From contig JASMKO010000028.1 of the NCBI GenBank assembly GCA_030749225.1, forward strand, positions 1 through 64,000: a stretch of DNA of 64,000 nt, given 5' to 3'. Made by a program: the position numbers and the translations under genes. This DNA is from Verrucomicrobiota bacterium (GTDB taxonomy: Bacteria > Verrucomicrobiota > Verrucomicrobiia > Limisphaerales > UBA1096). This document shows positions 42,200-51,436 of the stretch, piece after piece (the first letter of the stretch is position 1; each line of letters opens with the position of its first letter). The notes under the pieces were generated by a model. That model saw only the letters and a list, made by a program, of their open reading frames with translations, made no database searches and was not told the DNA's origin.

Positions 42200-43540
42200 A
42201 TGGGAATCGACACCCAGCTTTCCCCCGAGCAAACCGCGCAGCACGTCCGGCAAAGCCTGCCCGACGGCGGGCTCTTCGCTGGGCACCAGTGGCGCATCGC
42301 CACCCGGCCATTCCCGCTCGACAAAAAAACCGTTCGCCAACTCGAGCAACTGGGCCGCCTGCTGCTCAAGTTTTACCAAGCCGCCAACACGATTTACCAC
42401 TGGAGCGCCGAGGGGCGGCTCCCCACTTGGCCAAGCGCCTGGCTTGATCGCGGCAAGCCCCAGTCGATCATCGACCTCCAGCGCAGCAAAGCGTTTCGTG
42501 CCGAGCTTCCGCGTGTCATCCGGCCCGACATTTTGCTGACCGAAGACGGCCTCCAAATCACCGAGTTGGACAGCGTCCCCGGCGGCATTGGCCTCACCGC
42601 CTGGCTCAACCGCACCTACGCCGGTGCCTGTGCCGAAGTGGTCGGCGGCGCGACCGGCATGCTTGAAGGTTTCACCGGCATCTTCGGCGATGCGGCTAAC
42701 GTGCGCCTCATCGTCTCCGACGAGTCGACCACGTATCGGCCGGAAATGGAGTGGCTCGTGGCGCAGCTCGGCCACGGCTTCAGCGTCCACGGGCAGAATG
42801 AGGCCAGCTTCGCCGACGGCGACGCGGTGTACCGATTTTTTGAACTGTTCGACCTGCTGAACATTCCCGCCGCCAAGCCGCTGTTCGACGCAGCTGCCAC
42901 CAAGCGCATCCGCGTGACGCCCCCACCCAAGGCGTTCCTCGAGGAGAAAATGCTTTTCGCGCTGTTCCACAATCGCAACCTCGCCGACGCATGGCGGCAA
43001 CTGCTCGGCGAACGATTCCAGCGCACGCTCAAGGCACTCCTTCCGCAAACGTGGGTGATCGATCCCGCGCCGCTACCGCCGCACGCCGCCCTGCCCGGCC
43101 TGGATCTCACCGACTGGAAACAACTCAAGGAACTCTCGCAAAAAGAACGCAGCTTAATCCTGAAAATCTCCGGCTTCTCCGAACAAGCCTGGGGGGCGCG
43201 GGGTGTCTGGCTCGGCAGCGACCTGCGAAGCGACGAATGGGCGGCAGCGGTCGACCAGGCCATTACCAGCTTTGAAAAGTCACCACGAATACTCCAGCGG
43301 TACCACCACCCTGCCCGCGTCGAGGCCGAATGGTTCGACTTCGAACTTGGTCAAGCGAAGCCGATGCAGGGCCGCGTTCGCCTCTGCCCCTACTACTTCG
43401 TCCACGGTGAATTTGACACCGCCAAGGCGACTCTCGGCGGTGTGCTAGCCACAATCTGTCCCGCCGACAAAAAAATCATCCACGGCATGAGCGATGCCAT
43501 CCTCTCCCCATGCGCGCTTGACCAAACGCATTCTCAATGA
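42200..43540 (+). CDS. Hypothetical protein, possibly ATP-grasp-like
   Basis: Long clean ORF; IRPDILLTEDGLQITELDSVPGGIGLTAWLN; family assignment uncertain. Confidence 0.7.
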   Translation: MGIDTQLSPEQTAQHVRQSLPDGGLFAGHQWRIATRPFPLDKKTVRQLEQLGRLLLKFYQAANTIYHWSAEGRLPTWPSAWLDRGKPQSIIDLQRSKAFRAELPRVIRPDILLTEDGLQITELDSVPGGIGLTAWLNRTYAGACAEVVGGATGMLEGFTGIFGDAANVRLIVSDESTTYRPEMEWLVAQLGHGFSVHGQNEASFADGDAVYRFFELFDLLNIPAAKPLFDAAATKRIRVTPPPKAFLEEKMLFALFHNRNLADAWRQLLGERFQRTLKALLPQTWVIDPAPLPPHAALPGLDLTDWKQLKELSQKERSLILKISGFSEQAWGARGVWLGSDLRSDEWAAAVDQAITSFEKSPRILQRYHHPARVEAEWFDFELGQAKPMQGRVRLCPYYFVHGEFDTAKATLGGVLATICPADKKIIHGMSDAILSPCALDQTHSQ

Positions 43541-43609
43541 AGCTTAAAAAGATTGATTCCGAGTTGGCCGCTTGACAAGCGGCACGACCAAGCGAACCTT
43601 TTGCACGTA

Positions 43610-43906
43610 ATGAAATCGGTTTTCAACTTTGTCGTTTTGCTATTCACCTGCCTGCTCATCGCCGGGTGCGCCACCTCTGACCGTCAACTGCGCAAGCTCG
43701 AGTCCGCCTACCAGGCGCACCTTGGAGAATATGCCGCCGAACTCAAGAGCGGCGAGATCACCAAAGCCGAACACGACAAAAAAGTCACTCAGCTCAATGC
43801 CCGCTACGGCCGTCGGCGTGCCATGATGGAGCGGGACATTTACGGCAGCGGCATCAAGTCACCGAGTCGCCGCTCCACAATCGGCCGGGGCGGCCGCCGC
43901 TACTGA
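43610..43906 (+). CDS. Small lipoprotein
   Basis: MKSVFNFVVLLFTCLLIAGCATSDRQ lipobox. Confidence 0.75.
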   Translation: MKSVFNFVVLLFTCLLIAGCATSDRQLRKLESAYQAHLGEYAAELKSGEITKAEHDKKVTQLNARYGRRRAMMERDIYGSGIKSPSRRSTIGRGGRRY

Positions 43907-43930
43907 GTTGCTTCCGCGCTTTACCGATCT

Positions 43931-45355
43931 ATGCTGCTGGGTATGAATCGCTTTCGGCATCTCCTTGCTTCCCTGGCGCTTGGCTTGATTTCCAGCACAA
44001 CCCAAGCGGCAGACAAACCCAACATCATCCTCATCATGTGCGATGATCTCGGATGGGGGGATGTTGCCTTCAATGGCAACAAGATCATCCGAACGCCGCA
44101 CCTGGATGCGATGGCCAAGGCAGGGATGAAGTTCAACCGGTTTTATGCGGCAGCACCGGTTTGCAGCCCCACACGCGGCAGCTGCATCACCGGCCGGCAC
44201 CCGTACCGCTACGGCATTCCGTTCGCGAATAGCGGCCACATGAAACCGGAGGAGTTGGCGCTGGCCGAGCTGCTGAAAAAACAGGGCTACACCACCGGCC
44301 ACTTCGGCAAGTGGCATCTTGGCACACTGACGAAAACGGTAAAGGACGCCAACCGGGGCGGCCCACGCGGCGCGAAGCACTTTTCGCCACCGCAGATGAA
44401 TGGATTCGACGTCTGCTTTTCGACCGAGTCTAAGGTGCCTACGTGGGATCCGCTGTTCAGGCCAAAGGGTAACAACTCCCGCAAGTGGTGGGACGCCGTC
44501 TCCGACGCCGGCGAAGCCAAGCCGTACGGCACAGCCTACTGGAACGAGCGCGGCGAGAGTGTCACCGAGAACACCCGCGGCGATAATTCGCGTGTCATCA
44601 TGGACCGCGCGATTCCGTTCATCCGCGGCGCGGCCAGGCGTGAGCAGCCGTTCTTCGGCGTCGTATGGTTTCACACGCCGCACCTGCCGGTAGTCGCCGG
44701 GCCAAGGCACGCGACGATGTACGCCGCACACCCGAAATACGCGCAGCATTACTACGGCTGCATCACCGCGATGGACGAGCAGGTGGGGCGGTTGCGGGCG
44801 GAGCTGCGAGTGCTTGGGGTTGCTGATGACACGCTGTTGTTTTTCTGCAGTGACAACGGCCCAGAGGGCCAAGCCGGCAAAGCTCCTGGGAGCGCCGGGC
44901 ACCTCAGCGGTCGCAAGCGATCTCTGCTCGAGGGTGGCATCCGTGTGCCAGGCATCGTCGAGTGGCCGGGGCGCGTGCAGGCCGGGCGCTCGACAGACAT
45001 CCCGTGCGTCACCAGCGACTATCTGCCAACCGTCCTCGACCTTGTCGGTGCCAAGCCGGTCAGCGACCGGCCAATCGACGGCATCAGCCTCGTACCGCTG
45101 CTTGACGGCAACTTGGCCAAGCGGGGCCAAGCGATCGGCTTCGAGTCGAAGGGACAACTCGCCTGGATGGAGGACCGTTATAAACTTTACCGCAAAGACA
45201 ACGCGACTGAATTCAAGCTGTTCGATCTCGTTGCTGATCCATCCGAGAAAACCGACTTGGCCAAACGCAAGCCCGACTTGGCCAAACGCTTGGCCACGGA
45301 ACTGGCCACTTGGCGCGCCTCCTGCCGGGCCAGCGCCACCGGGGAGGATTATTGA
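43931..45355 (+). CDS. Sulfatase (arylsulfatase family)
   Basis: PNIILIMCDDLGWGDVAFNGN, VCSPTRGSCITGRHPYR. Confidence 0.95.
   Translation: MLLGMNRFRHLLASLALGLISSTTQAADKPNIILIMCDDLGWGDVAFNGNKIIRTPHLDAMAKAGMKFNRFYAAAPVCSPTRGSCITGRHPYRYGIPFANSGHMKPEELALAELLKKQGYTTGHFGKWHLGTLTKTVKDANRGGPRGAKHFSPPQMNGFDVCFSTESKVPTWDPLFRPKGNNSRKWWDAVSDAGEAKPYGTAYWNERGESVTENTRGDNSRVIMDRAIPFIRGAARREQPFFGVVWFHTPHLPVVAGPRHATMYAAHPKYAQHYYGCITAMDEQVGRLRAELRVLGVADDTLLFFCSDNGPEGQAGKAPGSAGHLSGRKRSLLEGGIRVPGIVEWPGRVQAGRSTDIPCVTSDYLPTVLDLVGAKPVSDRPIDGISLVPLLDGNLAKRGQAIGFESKGQLAWMEDRYKLYRKDNATEFKLFDLVADPSEKTDLAKRKPDLAKRLATELATWRASCRASATGEDY
45256..45298. repeat. Cluster of three near-copies of the palindrome in a sulfatase C-terminus
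   Basis: CTTGGCCAAA at 45256 and 45277, CTTGGCCACG at 45289. Confidence 0.9.
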
Positions 45356-45357
45356 CA

Positions 45358-45912
45358 GTGCGCCGGCGACGCCCCAAACGCTGCTGGCTGCGCTGGCTGC
45401 TGCTGTTGGCGGTGCTCGATGCCGTGGCGTTTTATTGGTGGTGGAGCAACCAGGCGGAACGGCGCTACAACGGCATCATTCGCGACGCGGCGACGGCGTT
45501 CGGTGTGGAGTACGCACTGATCAAGGCCGTCATCTGGCAGGAAAGCCGTTTCGATGAAAAGGCAGTTGGCAAGGCCGGCGAGATTGGGCTGATGCAGTTG
45601 ATGGAACTGGCGGCGTTCGAATGGGCCGACGACCACGGCGTGCGCGGCTTCGAACACATCCACGTTTACGACCCACGCACAAACATCCTCGCCGGCACCT
45701 ACTATCTCAAGACGCGGCTCTCCCGTTACCGGCGCACCGACGATCCCCTCCCGTACGTGCTGGCCGACTACAATGCCGGCCGCGCCCGGGTGGTCCGCTG
45801 GTCGAGCGAGGCCGCGCAAACCAACAGCACGGCCTTCCTTCAAAACATCGACTTCCCCTTGACCCGCCGTTACATCGACCAAGTGACCCAACGCCGCAAT
45901 CACTACCGATGA
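45358..45912 (+). CDS. Lytic transglycosylase (SLT domain)
   Basis: ALIKAVIWQESRFDEKAVGKAGEIGLMQLM; GTG start inferred. Confidence 0.88.
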   Translation: MRRRRPKRCWLRWLLLLAVLDAVAFYWWWSNQAERRYNGIIRDAATAFGVEYALIKAVIWQESRFDEKAVGKAGEIGLMQLMELAAFEWADDHGVRGFEHIHVYDPRTNILAGTYYLKTRLSRYRRTDDPLPYVLADYNAGRARVVRWSSEAAQTNSTAFLQNIDFPLTRRYIDQVTQRRNHYR

Positions 45913-45952
45913 ACCCGGTCAGCTTGCCGGCTTAACCAAACTTGGGTAAGCT

Positions 45953-46762
45953 GTGCGCGTGCTGGTTGACTTCACCAAGATGAATGGGGCCGGAAACGAT
46001 TTCGTGTTGATAGATAACCGCGAGATTGGCCTCCAGTTGACGACGGAGCAGATTCAAAAAATCTGCCACCGCCAGCGCGGCGTCGGGGCTGACGGCATCC
46101 TGCTCCTGCGCTTGGCCAAGGGCAACGCCGATTTCGGCTGGGACTTTTTCAACCAGGACGGCAGCGAGGGGGAGATGTGTGGCAACGGCGCACGCTGTTT
46201 CGCCCGGTTTGCCCAGCGCCACCTCGACGAGCGAAAGGCGCTTTCGTTCGAGACTCTTGCCGGCGTGATCGAGGCGAGGCTAGACAGCGAGAGCGTCACG
46301 GTAGGCCTTACGCCGCCGCAAAATTTTCGCATCGGCGACCGCATAGGCACCTCATCCGGGGAGCTTGAAATCCACTCGGTGAATACCGGCGTGCCGCACG
46401 CAGTACTATTCGTCGACGACGCTGACACGGCGATGGTCTCCGAACTGGGCCGTGAGATCCGGCATCATGACCATTACGCGCCATCTGGCACGAACGTGAA
46501 CTTTGTGCAGCGCAACGGCGACGGCTCGATCCGTGTACGCACCTACGAGCGTGGTGTCGGCGAGACGCTCGCGTGCGGCACCGCAGCCGCAGCGGCGGCG
46601 CTCATCACGGCCAAGCTGGACGAGTGCGGCTCTCCGTTGAGCGTGCGCGTGCTCGGCGGTGACGACCTAGCCGTGGCATTCGAGCGGGACGGCGACGCAT
46701 TCGCCAATGTGCAGCTCACCGGCCCGGCGGAGTTCGTTTATAGCGGCCAGATCGAGATCTGA
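45953..46762 (+). CDS. dapF: Diaminopimelate epimerase
   Basis: FTKMNGAGNDFVLIDNR, GNGARCFARFA, RGVGETLACGTAAAAAA. Confidence 0.96.
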   Translation: MRVLVDFTKMNGAGNDFVLIDNREIGLQLTTEQIQKICHRQRGVGADGILLLRLAKGNADFGWDFFNQDGSEGEMCGNGARCFARFAQRHLDERKALSFETLAGVIEARLDSESVTVGLTPPQNFRIGDRIGTSSGELEIHSVNTGVPHAVLFVDDADTAMVSELGREIRHHDHYAPSGTNVNFVQRNGDGSIRVRTYERGVGETLACGTAAAAAALITAKLDECGSPLSVRVLGGDDLAVAFERDGDAFANVQLTGPAEFVYSGQIEI

Positions 46763-47103
46763 ACGGCCAACTAGCCGCCAAGCATGGACACGCCTCGACT
46801 GATCTGCATGGTGCGGGACGCACGAGGGATTCGTCCGCTCATGCAGGATGAGCGCGAATGCGTCACCGGATTTTCCTGTTCGGCGAAGGCTTTGGCGACA
46901 TGATCTGCCTATTGCCAACCGTGCGGAAAACGGCCGAGCAAATGAACAAGCGGCTTGATGCCTGGACACGCCGGCCGGAAGTGTTTGGGAATCATCCAAT
47001 GCTCAATCCCGAGCGCATATGCTGCCTGCCGACGGTCGACCAAGTGCTGGAGGCAGCCACGAGCTTTCTTCGCGACAGACCGTAGAAGTGGCTTCGCTTG
47101 GCC

Positions 47104-47140
47104 ACAAAAAACAGGCCTCCACAAGAGGGAGCCTGTCATG
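47104..47140 (-). terminator. Rho-independent terminator
   Basis: Minus strand ACAGGCTCCC-TCTTGT-GGAGGCCTGTTTTTTG just downstream of the 47165-47668 gene. Confidence 0.8.
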
Positions 47141-47164
47141 CCGCAAAAGGTTTTAGTGCGTTGT

Positions 47165-47668
47165 TTACTTCTTCGCTTGCTTGCGCTTGAACTCGAGGCT
47201 CAAATCGGAGAAGTCGCCCACGTTGCCAGAGGCGTCGACCTGAAAGATTTGTGCCTCGATATTGTTCTGGTCGATCTTGCGGAATGCCACGGCGTAGCCG
47301 CGGATCTCGCCAGAGTCGGACTTGCTCTCCAGTTTCACCATCGGCATCTCGTCTTTCGGCCCCCAAGTTCCCTTGCTTTTCCTACCCCGGGAATCGTAGC
47401 CAACCTGCTCGATCTCATCCGTGTCCGGGTTCACGGCGATCAGGCTGTACGACTCATTGTCACTGGACTTAAATCGGGCAGCCACTACGCGATCCTTGAT
47501 CACCCAACTGTAGGCGAGAGTGAGCGCGGTGCCATCGTCCGTTTCTGCCTGCCAACTGCCGATCAACCAATCGGTGCCGGCCTCGGCGATTCTGTCCGCA
47601 AGCGACACCTGTGCCTGGGCGCTGAATATCATTCCAACTATGGCGAATAGGATCAGTAACTTTTTCAT
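47165..47668 (-). CDS. Exported hypothetical protein
   Basis: MKKLLILFAIVGMIFSAQAQVSLADRIAEAGTDWLIGSWQAETDDG. Confidence 0.75.
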   Translation of the reverse strand: MKKLLILFAIVGMIFSAQAQVSLADRIAEAGTDWLIGSWQAETDDGTALTLAYSWVIKDRVVAARFKSSDNESYSLIAVNPDTDEIEQVGYDSRGRKSKGTWGPKDEMPMVKLESKSDSGEIRGYAVAFRKIDQNNIEAQIFQVDASGNVGDFSDLSLEFKRKQAKK

Positions 47669-47743
47669 GATAATCTGGTTCATTTAATGCGTTTAACCGA
47701 CGGAAGTTCTTTGGCACTTCGGTCGAGCCGTCCAGATTGAACG

Positions 47744-47753
47744 CTTGGCCAAG
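47744..47753. repeat. Probably intergenic copy of CTTGGCCAAG
   Basis: Exact match in gap upstream of 47165-47668 gene. Confidence 0.9.
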
Positions 47754-47888
47754 CCAGCGCAAGCCAAAACAACAAGACCCGACTCCGCTCGACGGCACCA
47801 GGCGACCTTGACTTTTGCGGAGCGAGCGCGAAGGTTCAGCCCCGGCGTGAGAGCCTTATTCAGGATTTTCAAACGACCCGGCGAGCGG

Positions 47889-48140
47889 ATGCACGAGATG
47901 CACGAATTTGCCCCGACCGACGATGTCGTCGAAAAGATCGCAAGGCTGGCGTCGGAAACCACCGGCCAGCCGGCCGATGCCGCGTCCATCACGCGAGCCC
48001 AGGATCGTCGCACCCGCAACCGAACCGGCGTATTCGATGCCGTGGCGTATCAGCGTGCCAAGGCGGCCAAGCACTTGGCCAAGCGGCCGCTACCCGACGA
48101 CAGCCCGGCGTGGTTCGATCCCCAACTCCCCGTGAGTTGA
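47889..48140 (+). CDS. Small hypothetical protein, start uncertain
   Basis: MHEMHEFAPTDDVVEKIARLASETTG...; the ORF-track start at 47745 is a TTG inside a palindrome copy. Confidence 0.4.
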   Translation: MHEMHEFAPTDDVVEKIARLASETTGQPADAASITRAQDRRTRNRTGVFDAVAYQRAKAAKHLAKRPLPDDSPAWFDPQLPVS

Positions 48141-49643
48141 TCAGCGGCTGCGGCCGTTGTCCCGGATTTCCTCGAGCCGCGCCGTCAGCCTCCCGACCAA
48201 ATTCGGCTTGGCCTTGGCCAAGTCGTTACGCTCACCCAGGTCACTCGATAGGTCAAACAGCCGGTACGGCTTGGCAAACGGCTTTCCCTTCGGTGCCTCG
48301 CGTCCACCGGAGCCGTTGCCGGCGATCAGTTTCCATTTACCACTGCGCAGCGCAAACATGCCACTGGCACTGTGATGAATCACCGGCGCGCGCAGGTTGC
48401 CCCAGTCGCCGCCTTGGAACAGCGGCAGCCAACTGAAGCTGTCCTCGGCCGAGTCGTCCGGCAGCTTGGCCCCGGTGAGCTCGGCGCAGGTGGCAAACAG
48501 ATCCACGTGAGCCGTGGGTTTGTCACAAGTTGACCCAGCCGCGATCACTCCCGGCCAACGCGCGAAGAACGGCACGCGATGGCCGGCTTCCCACACGTCC
48601 GCCTTGGTGCCGCGCAGATCACCATTGGCAGTGTGATGTTTTTCATTGTACGCCTGCACCGTTGGGTCGCTGACATGATCATCCTTTTCATCAGCGCCAC
48701 GCCGGTACATGAAGGATCCGTTGTCGCTGGTGTAAATAAGCAGCGTGTTTTTTCCAATGCCCGCCTCGCGAATCGCCTGCATCACCTGTCCCACCGTCCA
48801 GTCAACCTGCATCACAAAGTCGCCGTACAAGCCAATCCCCGACTTGCCGATGAACCGCGAGTGCGGCTGCACTGGCTTGTGCGGCGCAGTCAGCGGAAAG
48901 TAGAGAAAAAACGGCTGATCTTTTTTGGCGCGCTCACGAATGACGTGGGTCGCCCGACGCGTAAGGTCATCGAGGCAGTCATCCATCACCAAGCCGGGCT
49001 GGCGTGGCCCGCGACGCAGAAAACCGGGGAACTTGACCGCCGGCTGGTCGATCGTCGGCGGCTCAATGACACGGCCGTTCTCGATGTAGACATATGGCGG
49101 GAAGTCAAGCGATGCCGGGATGATGAACGAGTCATTAAAGCCGTGCTCATTCGGCCCGTCGGTGACCGGCTTGGCATAGTCAATCTTCCCATCGGCGCCC
49201 TTCTGGAAACCCAACCCCAGGTGCCACTTGCCAACCACGCTGGTGTGATAGCCCTCGGCGCGCAACATCCCGGCAACCGTCAACCGTCCCGGCTCCAGCA
49301 GCGGCGTACTGTAGCCGTTGAGCACCCCGCGCTTCAGCCGCGAGCGCCAGCAATACCGGCCGGTCAACACCCCGTATCGCGTCGGCGTGCAGACCGCAGA
49401 CGGCGAGTGGGCGTCGGTGAAGGTCATACCCTGCTTGGCCAAGCGGTTGAGATTTGGCGTTGGCACCCTGGATCGGGAGTTCAGTGCCTGCACATCGCCG
49501 TAGCCCATGTCATCGGCGAGCACAAATACGATATTCGGCTTGGCCGCGAACGCCGCTTGGCCAAGCGCCACCGCCATCGTTACCATGGCAGCCCCCATGC
49601 CCAATCGATGCCAAACGGGTTGAAAGAGATCTCTTGATTTCAT
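48141..49643 (-). CDS. Sulfatase (arylsulfatase family)
   Basis: KPNIVFVLADDMGYGDVQALN, AVCTPTRYGVLTGRYCWRS; signal peptide from MKSRDLFQ. Confidence 0.94.
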   Translation of the reverse strand: MKSRDLFQPVWHRLGMGAAMVTMAVALGQAAFAAKPNIVFVLADDMGYGDVQALNSRSRVPTPNLNRLAKQGMTFTDAHSPSAVCTPTRYGVLTGRYCWRSRLKRGVLNGYSTPLLEPGRLTVAGMLRAEGYHTSVVGKWHLGLGFQKGADGKIDYAKPVTDGPNEHGFNDSFIIPASLDFPPYVYIENGRVIEPPTIDQPAVKFPGFLRRGPRQPGLVMDDCLDDLTRRATHVIRERAKKDQPFFLYFPLTAPHKPVQPHSRFIGKSGIGLYGDFVMQVDWTVGQVMQAIREAGIGKNTLLIYTSDNGSFMYRRGADEKDDHVSDPTVQAYNEKHHTANGDLRGTKADVWEAGHRVPFFARWPGVIAAGSTCDKPTAHVDLFATCAELTGAKLPDDSAEDSFSWLPLFQGGDWGNLRAPVIHHSASGMFALRSGKWKLIAGNGSGGREAPKGKPFAKPYRLFDLSSDLGERNDLAKAKPNLVGRLTARLEEIRDNGRSR

Positions 49644-49674
49644 GAAAGCCCAGCAGTCTACGGCTAGTGAGCCG

Positions 49675-49684
49675 CTTGGCCAAG
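49675..49684. repeat. Intergenic copy of CTTGGCCAAG
   Basis: Exact match upstream of the sulfatase. Confidence 0.95.
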
Positions 49685-49696
49685 CCACCTGTAGTC

Positions 49697-49745
49697 TGGG
49701 GAATATTCCCCACATACGATTGTGCAAAATGGGAAATAATTCCCA
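49697..49745. promoter_or_regulatory. Two related inverted repeats, candidate activator-binding sites
   Basis: TGGGGAATATTCCCCA (49697-49712, perfect) and TGGGAA-ATAA-TTCCCA (49730-49745), centres 33 bp apart. Confidence 0.65.
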
Positions 49746-49830
49746 ATAACACGGCTTTTTCACCAAAAGTTCAACTAATTTATTATGAGCTAAACAGCTA
49801 ATTTAAAGTTACTTAAAGATTATAACAAAA

Positions 49831-49847
49831 TTGGCACACAGACTGCG
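49831..49847 (+). promoter_or_regulatory. Candidate sigma-54 (-24/-12) promoter
   Basis: TTGGCACACAGACTGCG; GG and GC separated by exactly 10 nt; close to YTGGCACGN4TTGCW. Confidence 0.55.
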
Positions 49848-49914
49848 TATCAATCTGACGGATGGCGAGGGGGTCTCGCCTTTTAATTGGTAAAAAACTG
49901 AAAGAAAACAGATC

Positions 49915-50487
49915 ATGAAAATTAAAACATTAGTGATTGTGAGTGCCATCGGCATCGCGTTGGTAACGCCAGAGTCATTGCAGGCACAGGCGAAACCAAA
50001 GCCGGTCAAGCCGGATGCTGGAGATATCAAGGAGGACGGCAAGGAACGCCCGAAAATCGATGTTGCAAAAATCAAGGAACGCCTCAAGGCCGCCTTCGAC
50101 AAGCGCAAAAAGAAACGTGGCGACGCCAAGAAGGAAGGTCACAAAGTAGGTGGCAAGAAGGGTCACAAGGGTGGCGGCGCGTTCGGCAAGCTGGTTCGTG
50201 ACGACGAGAAAATCAAGGAACTGCGCGACGCGTTCCACACGGCCGCCAAGGAACAGCACGCCAAAGTCAAGGACCTCCACAAACAGCTCAAGGATGCCTC
50301 CGATGAGGACAAGGATGGCCTTCGCGAGCAGCTAAAGGGCATGCGAACCGAATGGGTCGAGAACATGAAGGGCAACCGCGAGGAGGTGCGCGCCCGGATC
50401 AAGGAGATCCGCGAGGAGTTCAAGAACAAGCGTGACGAAGTCATCGACGCCAACGACGATGATGGCAACGACGATCCGGGCGAATAA
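49915..50487 (+). CDS. Exported, highly charged Lys/Glu/Asp-rich protein
   Basis: Signal peptide MKIKTLVIVSAIGIALVTPESLQAQA then K/E/D-rich, probably helical. Confidence 0.8.
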   Translation: MKIKTLVIVSAIGIALVTPESLQAQAKPKPVKPDAGDIKEDGKERPKIDVAKIKERLKAAFDKRKKKRGDAKKEGHKVGGKKGHKGGGAFGKLVRDDEKIKELRDAFHTAAKEQHAKVKDLHKQLKDASDEDKDGLREQLKGMRTEWVENMKGNREEVRARIKEIREEFKNKRDEVIDANDDDGNDDPGE

Positions 50488-50513
50488 GCCTAGGCACAGT
50501 TGACACTTAACGG

Positions 50514-50543
50514 CAGGCAGCGGAAACGCTGCCTGTTTTTTTT
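50514..50543 (+). terminator. Rho-independent terminator with GAAA tetraloop
   Basis: CAGGCAGCG-GAAA-CGCTGCCTG-TTTTTTTT. Confidence 0.95.
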
Positions 50544-50593
50544 ACCCACTTGGCCCACCGCACCGCCAGGCGTACACTCACGGCACAACGGCC

Positions 50594-51436
50594 ATGGCCG
50601 ACGACTTTACAGACAGCACACTTGTCCTTGTGGCGCACGGCTCAACGCAGAACGCTGATTCAGCCAAGCCGGCTAATCAGCACGCCGACGAACTGCGCGC
50701 TCGTCGATTATTCGCCAAGGTGCGGACTGGCTTCCTAAAGCAGCAACCGGAAATTGGCGGCGTGCTGCAAGGGATCAAGGCCGGGCGCATATTCGTCGTA
50801 CCGCTTTTCATCAGCGAGGGGTACTATACCGGGGAGGTACTGCCCCGAGAACTTGACTTGCTCACGGACGATGACGGGGCGTTTGCGCACATCCGGAAAA
50901 AAGGCGAACAGACCCTCCTCTACTGCAGGCCGATCGGCACGCACACAAGCATGACCGATGCGCTGCTCGCCCGGGCCACGGGCGTCGTGGATCGGCATCC
51001 CTTCCCCCACTGTCCGCCCAAGCGGGATACGACGCTGTTTATTGCCGGGCACGGCACGCCCGAGAATGAAAACTCGCGAACCGCCGTCGAGCAGCAGGCG
51101 GCGTTGATCCGGGCCACGCGCGTGTACGCCAATGTTCACGCGATATTTCTCGAGGAGGAACCTCGCATCGAGTCGTGCATCGAACAGGCCGCCACGCGCA
51201 ACATTGTCATCGTGCCGTTTTTTATCAGCGACGGCCTGCACTCGCGCGAGGATATCCCGATAAAGCTGGGCGAGCCGGAAAAAAGGGTGCAACAGCGCTT
51301 GTCCAACGGCCAGCCCACCTGGGTGAATCCCACCGAGCGACTGGGCAAACGCATCTGGTATTCGGCCAGCATCGGCACCGAGCCGTTCATCGCGGAAGTG
51401 ATCCTCGCACGCGTCCGCGAGGCGGCGGCAGGGTGA
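50594..51436 (+). CDS. CbiX/sirohydrochlorin chelatase-like protein, two-domain
   Basis: STLVLVAHGSTQNADSAKP...FVVPLFISEGYYTGEVLP; second half DTTLFIAGHGTPENENSR...IVIVPFFISDGLHSREDIP. Confidence 0.88.
   Translation: MADDFTDSTLVLVAHGSTQNADSAKPANQHADELRARRLFAKVRTGFLKQQPEIGGVLQGIKAGRIFVVPLFISEGYYTGEVLPRELDLLTDDDGAFAHIRKKGEQTLLYCRPIGTHTSMTDALLARATGVVDRHPFPHCPPKRDTTLFIAGHGTPENENSRTAVEQQAALIRATRVYANVHAIFLEEEPRIESCIEQAATRNIVIVPFFISDGLHSREDIPIKLGEPEKRVQQRLSNGQPTWVNPTERLGKRIWYSASIGTEPFIAEVILARVREAAAG

Noticed and set aside
43859-45157. 432-aa minus-strand ORF opposite the sulfatase
   Set aside because: Shadow ORF; the sulfatase has intact catalytic motifs.
46858-47085. 75-aa ORF, possibly a remnant gene
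   Set aside because: No recognisable domain and overlapping alternative frames; could be a decayed gene but cannot be supported.
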